A stretch of DNA of 18,612 nt from JAJVIP01 sp964405835 (GTDB lineage: Bacteria > Elusimicrobiota > Elusimicrobia > F11), in contig CAYOPN010000045.1 of assembly GCA_964405835.1 (NCBI GenBank), positions 1 to 18,612 on the forward strand. The letters run 5' to 3'. This document shows, in pieces, positions 7,245 through 14,751 of this stretch. Within the stretch, counting starts at the first letter, position 1; each line of letters starts with the position of its first letter. The notes below the pieces were generated by a model. It saw only the letters and a program-made list of their open reading frames with translations, did not search any database and was not told the DNA's origin. Position numbers and translations under genes: made by a program.

Positions 7245-8288
7245 ATGACACGTTCGCCGATGCCGAACCGGAACCGCGTCCGCATGCGGGACGTCGCGAC
7301 CCGCTGTGGCGTGTCGATATCGACCGTTTCGCTGGTCCTCTCCGGCGATGTACGGATCCCTGAAGACACGGCCCGCCGCGTGCTGCAGGCGGTCAAGGCC
7401 ATGGAATACCGGCCGAGCGTGCTCGCGCGCAGTCTCGCCCGTCGCACCTCCCGCACCATCGCCGTTATCCTGCCCGAATTCGCTTTCCAGCGAAATAAAC
7501 CGTTTTACTACCAGGCGCTTCAGGGCATTCACTCCCAGACCCAGCCGGCCGGTTACAAGATGGTGGTGGAAGCCGCCAACAAAGTGTTCCTGGCGCGCCG
7601 CTATTACCTGCGCATGCTGCGCGAGCAAAGCGCCGATGGGATGTTGTATTTGGCCGCCACGGTCAATGACAAGTTTTTGAGCGAGGTCGAAAAAGAACCT
7701 TTTCCGTTTGTTTTGGTTGGAGCCTATGCCGATGGCGTCAACCTGCCCTGCGCCAACACCTCGGACGCGCAAGGAGCGAAACTCGCGGTGGACCATTTGG
7801 TGAAATTGGGCCACAAAATGATTGGACACATTTCCGGTCCCGCGGACGTGTCGCACTGCCGCGACCGTATGGTGGGATATCAGGAAGCAATGAAAACGGC
7901 CGGGCTTTCGGTCAATCCGGCGTGGATTGTTTCCGGAAACTTTGAATTGGAGCAGGCCGAGAAGGCGGCGGTGGGTTTGGTGAAGGCCGGCGTAACGGCC
8001 ATTTTTGCCGGCGGTGATGTGATGGCCATCGGCGCGTTGCGCGGATTGCGGGCGCTTAACAAACGCGTGCCCGACGACGTGGCCGTGGTGGGCATGGACG
8101 ATCTAGAAATATCGTCCTGGACCAATCCGGCCCTGACCACGGTGCGCTACGATATCGGGGCCATGGCGGAGTTGGCCACAAAATATGTTGTTCGCAGGTC
8201 GCAAAGTCCGATCGTTCCGAAAAACCCGCTCACCGAAGTGCCGGGCCCGGAATTGATCATAAGGGAGTCGTGCGGTGCAAAGAAATAA
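7245..8288 (+). CDS. LacI/GalR-family transcriptional regulator
   Basis: A 347-residue repressor-type protein. The N-terminal helix-turn-helix is at about residues 13-60 (VRMRDVATRCGVSISTVSL then the hinge-proximal PSVLARSLA), followed by a periplasmic-binding-protein-like effector domain (about 70-340) with typical DHLVKLGHKMIGHISGP, FAGGDVMAIGALRGL and VVGMDDLEIS segments. The start is firm: AGGAGG (7234-7239) lies five bases before the ATG. It probably senses a sugar or derivative and controls the glycosidase that follows, whose start codon lies 14 nt inside this gene, and perhaps the sugar ABC transporter at the left edge. I saw no clear operator palindrome in the window, because the gene is packed against its neighbours. 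Confidence 0.93.
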   Translation: MTRSPMPNRNRVRMRDVATRCGVSISTVSLVLSGDVRIPEDTARRVLQAVKAMEYRPSVLARSLARRTSRTIAVILPEFAFQRNKPFYYQALQGIHSQTQPAGYKMVVEAANKVFLARRYYLRMLREQSADGMLYLAATVNDKFLSEVEKEPFPFVLVGAYADGVNLPCANTSDAQGAKLAVDHLVKLGHKMIGHISGPADVSHCRDRMVGYQEAMKTAGLSVNPAWIVSGNFELEQAEKAAVGLVKAGVTAIFAGGDVMAIGALRGLRALNKRVPDDVAVVGMDDLEISSWTNPALTTVRYDIGAMAELATKYVVRRSQSPIVPKNPLTEVPGPELIIRESCGAKK

Positions 8289-10269
8289 CCGTCATCCCGG
8301 CGAAAGCCGGGACCCAGGTCGTAAACTCGTTTTTAAAAGCATGTCTAAAGCCTGGATCCCGGCTTTCGCCGGGATGATGGGGTTCTTGGTTGTGGTCCTG
8401 TTGCAATCGATGCTTTCGGCGGCGCCGGTCAAAGTCGCATTTCCCATTGCCGATACCGGCGCGGACTTTCCATTCGATTTCACCAAGTTCGGCACGATGA
8501 CCGGACAAGGTAGCGACGATTTCAAATACAAGATCACCGACCGTCCGGGACTTTCAAAAGCGATGGGCGCTGCGCTTTACCCCAATGTCCCGGGTTCGCT
8601 TTCCAAAGACCCCGCTTACTTGCGCTGGCGTTCAAAGAACCCGGGCGATTACAACCACTGGGACTATGTTAATTCCGGAAACCCGCAGAACGATTTTTAT
8701 ATTTGGGCCAATGCCAAAGATGTCGGTCCTGGAACGAAGCTTTTGTTCACTGGAAAGGCGCTCGCCGAGGCCGGTCAGATCAAACAGGCACTAAAGGCCT
8801 TTTACGCGGTGCTGTTGAATTTTCCGCGCGAGGCCTGTTGGTCGGCCGACCACACGTTCGTATGGTACGTCGCCAACGATGCGTTGAGCCAGATCGAGGC
8901 CATCACCCAAAACCATCCGGAAATTGAGCTCCGGCTCGTCGGTGCGAAGTTCAAAGTCATCAACGGCAACGACACCGATTTGAAAAACGACCAGTTTGTG
9001 ATAGCGCCGGGCCGCTGGGAAAAACCCACGGTCGGAAAAGCGGTCGATTTGAGCGGCCTCAAAATTATTAACCGCCGCGGTTACGGTAAGGTCCACCTGG
9101 TGCAATACGAAAACCACCACTGGCAATTGATCAAGGACAAAAAGCCCATGATGGTCCACGGCGTGACCTACAGCCCGGTGCCGATTGGCCAGCACATCTC
9201 GAGCTACGCGACGCGTTGGATGTACGAGGACGAAAACGACAACGGCATGGCGGACATGCCATACGACACCTGGGTGGACGCGAACGGCAACAACAAACAA
9301 GACGCCAACGAGCCGGCCGTCGGCGATTTTGAGCTGATGAAACGCATGGGCGTGAACGCGATCCGCCTTTACCGAAGTGGCGAACAGCTCGAATACGATC
9401 CGACGTTTTTTAATAAGAAAGTGCTCCGCGATATGCACGCGAAGTACGGCATCTCGGTCATTATGGGGGAATTTTTGGGCGCCTACACGATCGGCTCCGG
9501 GGCCAATTGGGAAGACGGCACCGACTACACGGACCCGGTCCAACTGGAGAACATGCGTTCGCTCATCACCGCTTATGTCAAAGACCATCGCAGCGAACCC
9601 TATGTGCTGATGTGGCTGCTTGGAAACGAGAACATGATGGGGGCCGATTATTCGGGCGTGAACGCTACGCGCACCAAGGCCTCGGTCCAAGTTAAGGCCT
9701 ATTTGTCGTTTGTGAACGAGATAGCGGAGTTGATCCATCGCTTGGACCCGGACCATCCGGTCGCGGTCGGTAATTTGGACCTCATAAATCTGGACGACCA
9801 CAAAAAATACGCGCCCGCCGTCGACATCTTCGGCGCGAACCTCTACCGCGGGGCCAAAGGGTTCGGTACGGTCTGGTCGACGGTGCAGGATGAGTTCGAC
9901 CGGGCGGTGTTGATCACTGAGTTTGGCGCCGATGCGTGGGATTCGCGCAAAGAAAAAGAGGACCAAGCCGCGCAGGCCGAATATCACGAAGGCAATTGGA
10001 AAGACATCGATTTTCATAGGGCCGGCGGCAAAGCGGAAGGGAACGCGATCGGCGGTATCGCTTTTGAATTTCTCGACGAATGGTGGAAGAGCAACAACGG
10101 CGGCTGGGATGAACATGGCACCGAACGCGACAGCCCGATGGCGTTTCAGGACGGCTGGGCGAGCGAAGAATGGTACGGATTGGTGGGGCTTGGCGACGGC
10201 ACAGGCGGAAGGCTTATTCGCCAGCCGCGACTTTCCTATCTGCGTTACCGCGACAAACTTTGGAAGTAA
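8275..10269 (+). CDS. Secreted GH2-like (TIM-barrel) glycosidase
   Basis: Probably hydrolyses or remodels a polysaccharide outside the cytoplasm. From GTG 8275 (664 residues) the order is: a basic N-region, a hydrophobic export segment (about 34-50, GFLVVVLLQSMLSA), a helical region at about 150-180, a beta region, and a TIM barrel from about residue 300 (MVHGVTYSPVP). The candidate acid/base is Glu452 in WLLGNEN and the nucleophile is Glu549 in ITEFGAD, the spacing and motifs of clan GH-A/GH2. An Asp/Asn-rich segment at 319-347 (DENDNG, DANGNN) resembles calcium loops. AGGGAG (about 8262-8267) supports the GTG start. Alternative starts are ATG 8341 and 8374. A palindromic repeat lies in frame between the start and the hydrophobic core. 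Substrate unknown. Confidence 0.8.
   Translation: MQRNNRHPGESRDPGRKLVFKSMSKAWIPAFAGMMGFLVVVLLQSMLSAAPVKVAFPIADTGADFPFDFTKFGTMTGQGSDDFKYKITDRPGLSKAMGAALYPNVPGSLSKDPAYLRWRSKNPGDYNHWDYVNSGNPQNDFYIWANAKDVGPGTKLLFTGKALAEAGQIKQALKAFYAVLLNFPREACWSADHTFVWYVANDALSQIEAITQNHPEIELRLVGAKFKVINGNDTDLKNDQFVIAPGRWEKPTVGKAVDLSGLKIINRRGYGKVHLVQYENHHWQLIKDKKPMMVHGVTYSPVPIGQHISSYATRWMYEDENDNGMADMPYDTWVDANGNNKQDANEPAVGDFELMKRMGVNAIRLYRSGEQLEYDPTFFNKKVLRDMHAKYGISVIMGEFLGAYTIGSGANWEDGTDYTDPVQLENMRSLITAYVKDHRSEPYVLMWLLGNENMMGADYSGVNATRTKASVQVKAYLSFVNEIAELIHRLDPDHPVAVGNLDLINLDDHKKYAPAVDIFGANLYRGAKGFGTVWSTVQDEFDRAVLITEFGADAWDSRKEKEDQAAQAEYHEGNWKDIDFHRAGGKAEGNAIGGIAFEFLDEWWKSNNGGWDEHGTERDSPMAFQDGWASEEWYGLVGLGDGTGGRLIRQPRLSYLRYRDKLWK
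8290..8380. repeat. Dispersed inverted repeat (CGTCATCCCGGC type) inside a coding N-terminus
   Basis: The left arm at 8291-8318 (GTCATCCCGGCGAAAGCCGG and on) and the right arm at 8351-8378 (CCTGGATCCCGGCTTTCGCC and on) are complementary at 26 of 28 positions, with a 32-nt centre. Each arm is itself palindromic around GAAA/TTTC. This is a dispersed repeat I recognise from many bacterial genomes; its usual translation products include 'HPGESRDPG' and 'WIPAFAGM', and both appear in the N-terminus of the glycosidase. A single related arm lies at 15442-15468. Confidence 0.85.
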
Positions 10270-10620
10270 CTAGGTGAAATCGATCGCCGATCCCGAGCTG
10301 TCGAGGACCAGAAACGGTTTGCCCCATTGGGTCTTGTCATTAAGGGACCATTCGGTGGAAGCATTGGAGGGTTTGAATCGCAAGCCCCATTCGCCCCCAA
10401 ATATCAACCAGGCCGTGCCGTCACTGGAGTCTTCAACGCGTTGCGCGTAAGCCGGCCCAAACGTGCCGTCCAATTCCACTCCGGCGGCATCGCACCACTC
10501 CGAAGCGTGGGTCGACGGATTATCGATGTTTAGGCGCTTGACCGCGCGTTTTTCGCCGGTTGCTGAGAACACGCGTTCGTCCGGCGCACAGTTGGGGTTT
10601 TCTTCCACGAGCAGATACAT
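10270..10620 (-). CDS. Hypothetical protein, 116 residues
   Basis: I do not recognise a family. It is the only open frame that fills the space between the glycosidase and the desaturase, and its stop directly abuts the glycosidase stop in tail-to-tail arrangement. The product is acidic and soluble-looking, with no membrane segment or signal peptide. It has two tryptophan-glycine patches (TAWLIFGGEWGLRF and TQWGKPFLVLDSSG) that look like beta strands, and an ASEWCDAAGVELDGTFG segment. The composition reads like a real protein rather than a shadow frame. The ATG has no clear Shine-Dalgarno sequence, which lowers confidence. It is the only minus-strand gene in the window and is divergent from the desaturase. 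Confidence 0.55.
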   Translation of the reverse strand: MYLLVEENPNCAPDERVFSATGEKRAVKRLNIDNPSTHASEWCDAAGVELDGTFGPAYAQRVEDSSDGTAWLIFGGEWGLRFKPSNASTEWSLNDKTQWGKPFLVLDSSGSAIDFT

Positions 10621-10651
10621 GAGGGAGGAATCTACACGTTCTAATCTTTCA

Positions 10652-10680
10652 TGGAAACATGCGGATATATGCGTTACAAT
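10652..10680 (+). promoter_or_regulatory. Possible sigma70-type promoter for the desaturase
   Basis: TGGAAA (10652-10657) and TACAAT (10675-10680) are separated by 17 bp and match the -35 and -10 consensus at four and five of six positions. They lie about 30 bp upstream of the desaturase start, in the only sizeable AT-rich non-coding stretch of the window (10621-10711), where transcription must start because the upstream gene runs the other way. Confidence 0.5.
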
Positions 10681-10711
10681 CAGTCAAATTTAAATTCTCG
10701 AGGATAAAACA

Positions 10712-11866
10712 TTGAAAAAAGCCATCTCACAATTCTTTGGACGTATCGATTGGACGAACACCACTTTCCTTCTTTCCACTCCCATCATCGGCATCGGCGG
10801 CACATACCTTTGGCTAAAAACCAGCGGTTTTAATTGGTTCACCTTCGCCTTGTTTATGTTCATGACCTTTGCCACCGGCCTTGCCATCACGGCAGGATAC
10901 CACCGGCTCTTCTCCCATAAAGCCTACGAAGCAAGGCCCTTCTACAAGCTGTTCATGCTTCTGTTCGGCGCCGCCGCTTTTGAGAATTCCGCCCTCCGCT
11001 GGTCTTCCGACCACCGCAACCACCACAAATACGTCGATACCGACCAAGATCCCTACAACATCAAACGCGGCTTTTGGTACGCCCACATGGGTTGGGTCAT
11101 GCAACGTTACGATGATGAGCACCGGTACGACAATGTCGCCGATTTGGAAAAAGACCGCCTGGTGATGTTTCAACAGCGGCACTACGTGGCGCTGGGGATC
11201 GTGGTCGGACTGATATTTCCGACGGCATTAGCGGCCACTTGGGGTGATTGGTTCGGCGGTCTTTTCTTCGCGGGTATTTTCCGCACTGTGATGAACCAGC
11301 ATTTCACGTTCTCCATCAACTCGTTCGCCCATCTGATCGGGAGCCGACCCTACTCGGACCAAAATTCTTCGCGCGACAACGGGTTCCTCGCTTTGCTCAC
11401 TTACGGCGAGGGGTACCACAACTACCACCACAAATTTCCGTCGGACTACCGCAACGGCATTCGCTCATATCATTGGGACCCGACCAAATGGCTGATCAAG
11501 GGTCTCGAAGCGACCGGACAGACATATGACTTGCGCAAGATCCCGAACGAAACCATTCTCCGCGCCAAGCTCAAAATGGATGAGAAACGCATGCTCCGTA
11601 AAATGGAAACGGCGCCGCACCCGGAGCGCCATATCCCGCAAGAGCTGATCACGGCCGGTCGCATGAAGATCGAGGAAGCTTATTCGCATTTCCTTTCACT
11701 CAAGGCGGAATACCACCGGATTAAATCTGAAAAAATTTCGCTTGTTGAACAGCGGAAAGCCGAAATGCGCAGCGCGCGCGAACGCCTGATCCAGGCCACT
11801 CGCGAATGGGGCCGTATGTGTATGAAAGTCGGCATTCCGTCCACTCAGCTCGTTTTCACGAACTGA
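10712..11866 (+). CDS. Membrane fatty acyl(-CoA) desaturase, delta-9 type
   Basis: Introduces a double bond into fatty acyl chains, adjusting membrane fluidity; a di-iron, oxygen-dependent integral membrane enzyme. The three histidine boxes are HRLFSH (64-69), HRNHH (101-105) and HNYHH (236-240, in GEGYHNYHHKFPSDYRNG), with hydrophobic segments before and between them, the acyl-CoA desaturase (OLE1-like) layout. The start is TTG 10712 with GAGGA about eight bases upstream. At 384 residues it is longer than the roughly 300 typical of bacterial members: after the catalytic part, about residues 285-380 form a charged, probably coiled-coil tail (KAEYHRIKSEK, EQRKAEMRSARERL). An oxygen requirement implies at least occasional aerobic conditions. 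Confidence 0.92.
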   Translation: MKKAISQFFGRIDWTNTTFLLSTPIIGIGGTYLWLKTSGFNWFTFALFMFMTFATGLAITAGYHRLFSHKAYEARPFYKLFMLLFGAAAFENSALRWSSDHRNHHKYVDTDQDPYNIKRGFWYAHMGWVMQRYDDEHRYDNVADLEKDRLVMFQQRHYVALGIVVGLIFPTALAATWGDWFGGLFFAGIFRTVMNQHFTFSINSFAHLIGSRPYSDQNSSRDNGFLALLTYGEGYHNYHHKFPSDYRNGIRSYHWDPTKWLIKGLEATGQTYDLRKIPNETILRAKLKMDEKRMLRKMETAPHPERHIPQELITAGRMKIEEAYSHFLSLKAEYHRIKSEKISLVEQRKAEMRSARERLIQATREWGRMCMKVGIPSTQLVFTN

Positions 11867-11889
11867 CCCCGGCCTAAAGATTGCCGGGG
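11867..11889. repeat. Small palindrome between desaturase and mrp
   Basis: CCCCGGC (11867-11873) and GCCGGGG (11883-11889) form a perfect 7-bp stem with a 9-nt loop, directly after the desaturase stop. Read on the minus strand the flank is CGTCACCCCGGC, close to the CGTCATCCCGGC start of the repeat at 8290, so it is probably a degenerate member of that family. It could also act as a hairpin terminator, but no T-run follows. Confidence 0.5.
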
Positions 11890-11916
11890 TGACGACCGTC
11901 TACTAAGATCGCACCC

Positions 11917-12987
11917 ATGCTGACCGAGAAAGACGTTCTTATTGCATTGGGGAAGATCGAGGACCCCGACCTTCATAGAGATATTGTTTCGTTGGGGTTC
12001 GTTAAAAACCTGAAAATTTCCGGTGGTGACGTCGCTTTTGACATCAATCTCACCACGCCCGCCTGCCCCGTCAAAGACCAAATGCAAGCCGAAGCCAAGC
12101 GTGTTGTTGCCGCGTTGCCCGGCGTCAAATCCGTGGAAGCCAAAATGACCGCCGAAGTGCGTCGCAGCCTCGGCGAAGACAAGACCGCGATCCAAGGTGT
12201 GAAAAACATTATTGCGGTCGCGAGTGGCAAAGGCGGTGTCGGTAAATCAACGGTGGCGGTCAATCTCGCGGTGGCGATGGCGCAAACGGGCGCCAAAGTT
12301 GGCCTGCTCGATGCCGATATCTATGGCCCAACCGTTCCGCTTATGATGGGCCCCGATGCCGGCATCGAAGTGAGTCCGGACAATGTCGTCACTCCCGCTT
12401 TTGCGCACGGCGTAAAGTACATGTCGATGGGTTTCATGGCGCCTGGCGACAAACCGCTGATCTGGCGCGGCCCCATGGCGCACCAGGCGCTGCAACAATC
12501 GCTTTTTCACACGAAATGGGGGGAACTCGATTATTTGTTCGTGGATCTACCGCCCGGCACCGGAGACGTTCATCTGACCCTGGTCCAATCAACACCACTC
12601 ACGGGCGCTGTGCTGGTGTCGACGCCGCAAGATGTGGGGCTCACCATTTCGCTGAAAACGTTCCGGATGTTCGAGACCACGAAGGTGCGTATCCTCGGCA
12701 TTATCGAGAACATGAGTTATCACCTGTGCTCGCATTGCGGCGAACGAGAAGATATTTTCGGCGCCGGCGGTGTTGAGTTGGCCGCTAAAAGACTCAATAT
12801 CCCGTTCTTGGGCGGCATTCCGCTGGTCAAAGCCATTCGCGAACAGGCCGATAAAGGCCGGCCGATCACCGCGGCCGAACCCTCTTCCGCGGTCTCCAAG
12901 ACCTATCAGGACATGGTCAAGAAGCTGGCGGCCCAGGTCAGCATCGCCAGTTTCGCGCAACCGGCCTTAAAAATAATTGAGGACTAG
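11917..12987 (+). CDS. mrp: Mrp/ApbC-family iron-sulfur cluster carrier ATPase
   Basis: Binds and transfers Fe-S clusters to target apoproteins in the cytoplasm, driven by a deviant P-loop ATPase. The 356-residue protein has an N-terminal MIP18/DUF59 domain (about 1-85, including TTPACPVKD) and an NTPase domain starting IIAVASGKGGVGKST (P-loop 104-112). LLDADIYGPTVPLMMG, FVDLPPGTGDVHLT and the dimer-bridging CxxC (Cys271 and Cys274 in LCSHCG) follow in order. All expected residues are present. The ATG has only a weak upstream ribosome site. The DUF971 gene starts five bases after the stop, a common pairing for this family. Confidence 0.95.
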   Translation: MLTEKDVLIALGKIEDPDLHRDIVSLGFVKNLKISGGDVAFDINLTTPACPVKDQMQAEAKRVVAALPGVKSVEAKMTAEVRRSLGEDKTAIQGVKNIIAVASGKGGVGKSTVAVNLAVAMAQTGAKVGLLDADIYGPTVPLMMGPDAGIEVSPDNVVTPAFAHGVKYMSMGFMAPGDKPLIWRGPMAHQALQQSLFHTKWGELDYLFVDLPPGTGDVHLTLVQSTPLTGAVLVSTPQDVGLTISLKTFRMFETTKVRILGIIENMSYHLCSHCGEREDIFGAGGVELAAKRLNIPFLGGIPLVKAIREQADKGRPITAAEPSSAVSKTYQDMVKKLAAQVSIASFAQPALKIIED

Positions 12988-12991
12988 CCGG

Positions 12992-13291
12992 GTGGCTTCT
13001 CCGACGGAAATTCGAAAGACGGCCGGCGGCGCCGGAATGAAGATAACCTGGTCGAACGGCCGCCAGATGGAATACCCTGCTTTTTTTCTCCGCGATAACT
13101 GCCGCTGCGCGGCCTGCCAGCACGAACTCACCGGCGAGCGTTTGCTCAAAACCGACTCCATTCCAAAAGACATCACCATTCAAAAAGCCGAAATCATCGG
13201 CCAATACGCGCTCGGCTTCCACTTCAGCGACGGTCATTCGACCGGCATTTACACCTATGATTTCTTGGAAAAGGCGGAGAGCCCGTCATGA
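12992..13291 (+). CDS. DUF971 family protein
   Basis: A 99-residue protein of the DUF971 family, which shares a fold with the N-terminal domain of gamma-butyrobetaine hydroxylases. Visible family features are SPTEIRK at the start, ITWSNGR, the LRDNCRCAACQHELTGERLL segment with a CxCxxC cluster, and YALGFHFSDGHSTGIYTYDFL at the end. The family often neighbours or is fused to Mrp proteins, which suggests a part in Fe-S metabolism, but its role is not established. GTG 12992 is chosen, with GAGG nine bases upstream; a TTG at 12977 would overlap mrp. Its stop overlaps the next ATG (ATGA). Confidence 0.85.
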   Translation: MASPTEIRKTAGGAGMKITWSNGRQMEYPAFFLRDNCRCAACQHELTGERLLKTDSIPKDITIQKAEIIGQYALGFHFSDGHSTGIYTYDFLEKAESPS

Positions 13292-14751
13292 AGATAGCGG
13301 CCGCTGTTTTTCTGACGCTGGCGTTTGGCCAACCGGTGTTTGCGGGGACGCTGGAGGATGTTCGCGCGCGCGGCACCCTTACGTGGGGCGGGGATGTGCA
13401 GGGTGGCGAGCCGTACGTTTTTGAAGATCCGAATGATCCCAATATGTTGATCGGGTTTGAAGTCGAGATCATGGAAGAAATCGCCCAGCGGCTCGGTGTG
13501 AAACAGGAGTTTAAACAGAGCGCCTGGTCCAATTTGGTGCCGGGCCTTGAACGCGGGGATTTCGACATCGCGATGAACGGGCTTGAGGCCACTACCGACC
13601 GGCGCGACCGTGTTTTGATGTCCCGCCCTTACTACGTTTACGGCGAAACGTTGGCCGTCAGTAAAAGCAATGCCGCCCGAACATTGACGGAGATGAAAGG
13701 CCAGCGCATCGGCACATTGAACCAAACCTATGCGTATGACTTATTGATCGCCAACGGATTCGATCCCGCTTCCTACGCCGGGATTTACGAGGGCGTGCAG
13801 GAACCTTACCTCGATGTGGTGAACGGAAAACTGGACGGTGTTCTGCTCGATAACATCATCGCCGACCGTTACGGCTGCCCGATGCCGGGTATTCGCTGTG
13901 TGGAACAGGAGATCGCGCGCGGCGTGTATGTGATCTTGATGCGAAAGGGGGATGACGCGTTAAAGGCCGCCATCGATGAAGCGCTGGCCGCGATGTCGAA
14001 GGACGGTTCGCTCGAGAAAATCCTTCGAAAATGGAATTTGTGGGACCATCGGCAGACCGATGCCCTGCCGGAAATCGGCGACGTGAAGCGCGAACGCGCC
14101 ATGACATGGAGTCAGTTCACGTTGTTTTTAAAAGGCGCGCTCACCACGTTGCAGCTCTCCATTGTCGCGTTCTTGATTGCGGTGCCGCTGGGTTTTCTGA
14201 TCGCGTCCTTGCGGGTTTACGGAGGTCAGCCGTTTCGGTTTCTCGCGGCCACGTATGTCGAGGTTTTTCGCGGGACGCCGGTGCTCTTACAGCTCTATGT
14301 GCTCTATTTCGGCATCGCGCCCTACATCAAACTTGGCGCGATCCAGGCGTGCATTCTCGGGCTTGGGCTGAACTACGCTGCCTATGAAGCCGAAATTTAT
14401 CGCGGCGCCATCCGCGCCATCCCGCGCGGGCAAAGCGAAGCCGCGCACTCGCTGGGCATGGGAATTTGGGAGACGCTCCGGCACGTGGTCATGCCGCAGG
14501 CATTTCGTATCGCGCTGCCGCCCATGACGAACGATTTCATCGCACTGCTCAAGGATTCGTCGCTGGTCGGCGTGATCGCGGTCGTTGAACTGACCAAACG
14601 CATGACCATTGCCGCGGTCGACATGCGCAGTTGGCTCATGCCCGGCGTGTTGTGCGCGGCGCTTTATTTCATCATGAGTTTTCCGCTCGCGCGTTTCGCG
14701 CGCCATCTCGAAAAGAGACTCCATCTTGATAACCATCCGGCAGCTCACTAA
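13288..14751 (+). CDS. Polar amino-acid ABC transporter, fused substrate-binding protein and permease
   Basis: A 487-residue two-in-one importer subunit. Residues 1-20 form a signal peptide (KIAAAVFLTLAFGQPVFA). Residues about 22-252 form a family-3 extracellular solute-binding domain, with the hallmark NGLEATTDRRDRVLMSRPYY (97-116) that includes the ligand-carboxylate Arg. Residues about 272-475 form a HisM/GlnP-type permease with hydrophobic helices near 285-308, 318-343, 350-370, 417-435 and 450-470, plus the EAA loop AAHSLGMGIWETLRHVVMPQ (385-404). The binding-protein part points to amino acids such as glutamine, glutamate or arginine, but the ligand cannot be fixed. The ATPase gene overlaps its 3' end. 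Fused binding-permease subunits are best known from Gram-positive GlnP proteins. Confidence 0.92.
   Translation: MKIAAAVFLTLAFGQPVFAGTLEDVRARGTLTWGGDVQGGEPYVFEDPNDPNMLIGFEVEIMEEIAQRLGVKQEFKQSAWSNLVPGLERGDFDIAMNGLEATTDRRDRVLMSRPYYVYGETLAVSKSNAARTLTEMKGQRIGTLNQTYAYDLLIANGFDPASYAGIYEGVQEPYLDVVNGKLDGVLLDNIIADRYGCPMPGIRCVEQEIARGVYVILMRKGDDALKAAIDEALAAMSKDGSLEKILRKWNLWDHRQTDALPEIGDVKRERAMTWSQFTLFLKGALTTLQLSIVAFLIAVPLGFLIASLRVYGGQPFRFLAATYVEVFRGTPVLLQLYVLYFGIAPYIKLGAIQACILGLGLNYAAYEAEIYRGAIRAIPRGQSEAAHSLGMGIWETLRHVVMPQAFRIALPPMTNDFIALLKDSSLVGVIAVVELTKRMTIAAVDMRSWLMPGVLCAALYFIMSFPLARFARHLEKRLHLDNHPAAH

Noticed and set aside
8791..10116. 441-codon minus-strand open frame
   Set aside because: Antisense to the glycosidase barrel that carries recognisable catalytic motifs; low-complexity Val/His/Phe/Arg composition typical of the reverse frame of a GC-rich gene.
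10327..10533. Plus-strand 68-codon open frame in the gap after the glycosidase
   Set aside because: It overlaps the longer minus-strand frame, has no ribosome site, and its composition looks less protein-like.
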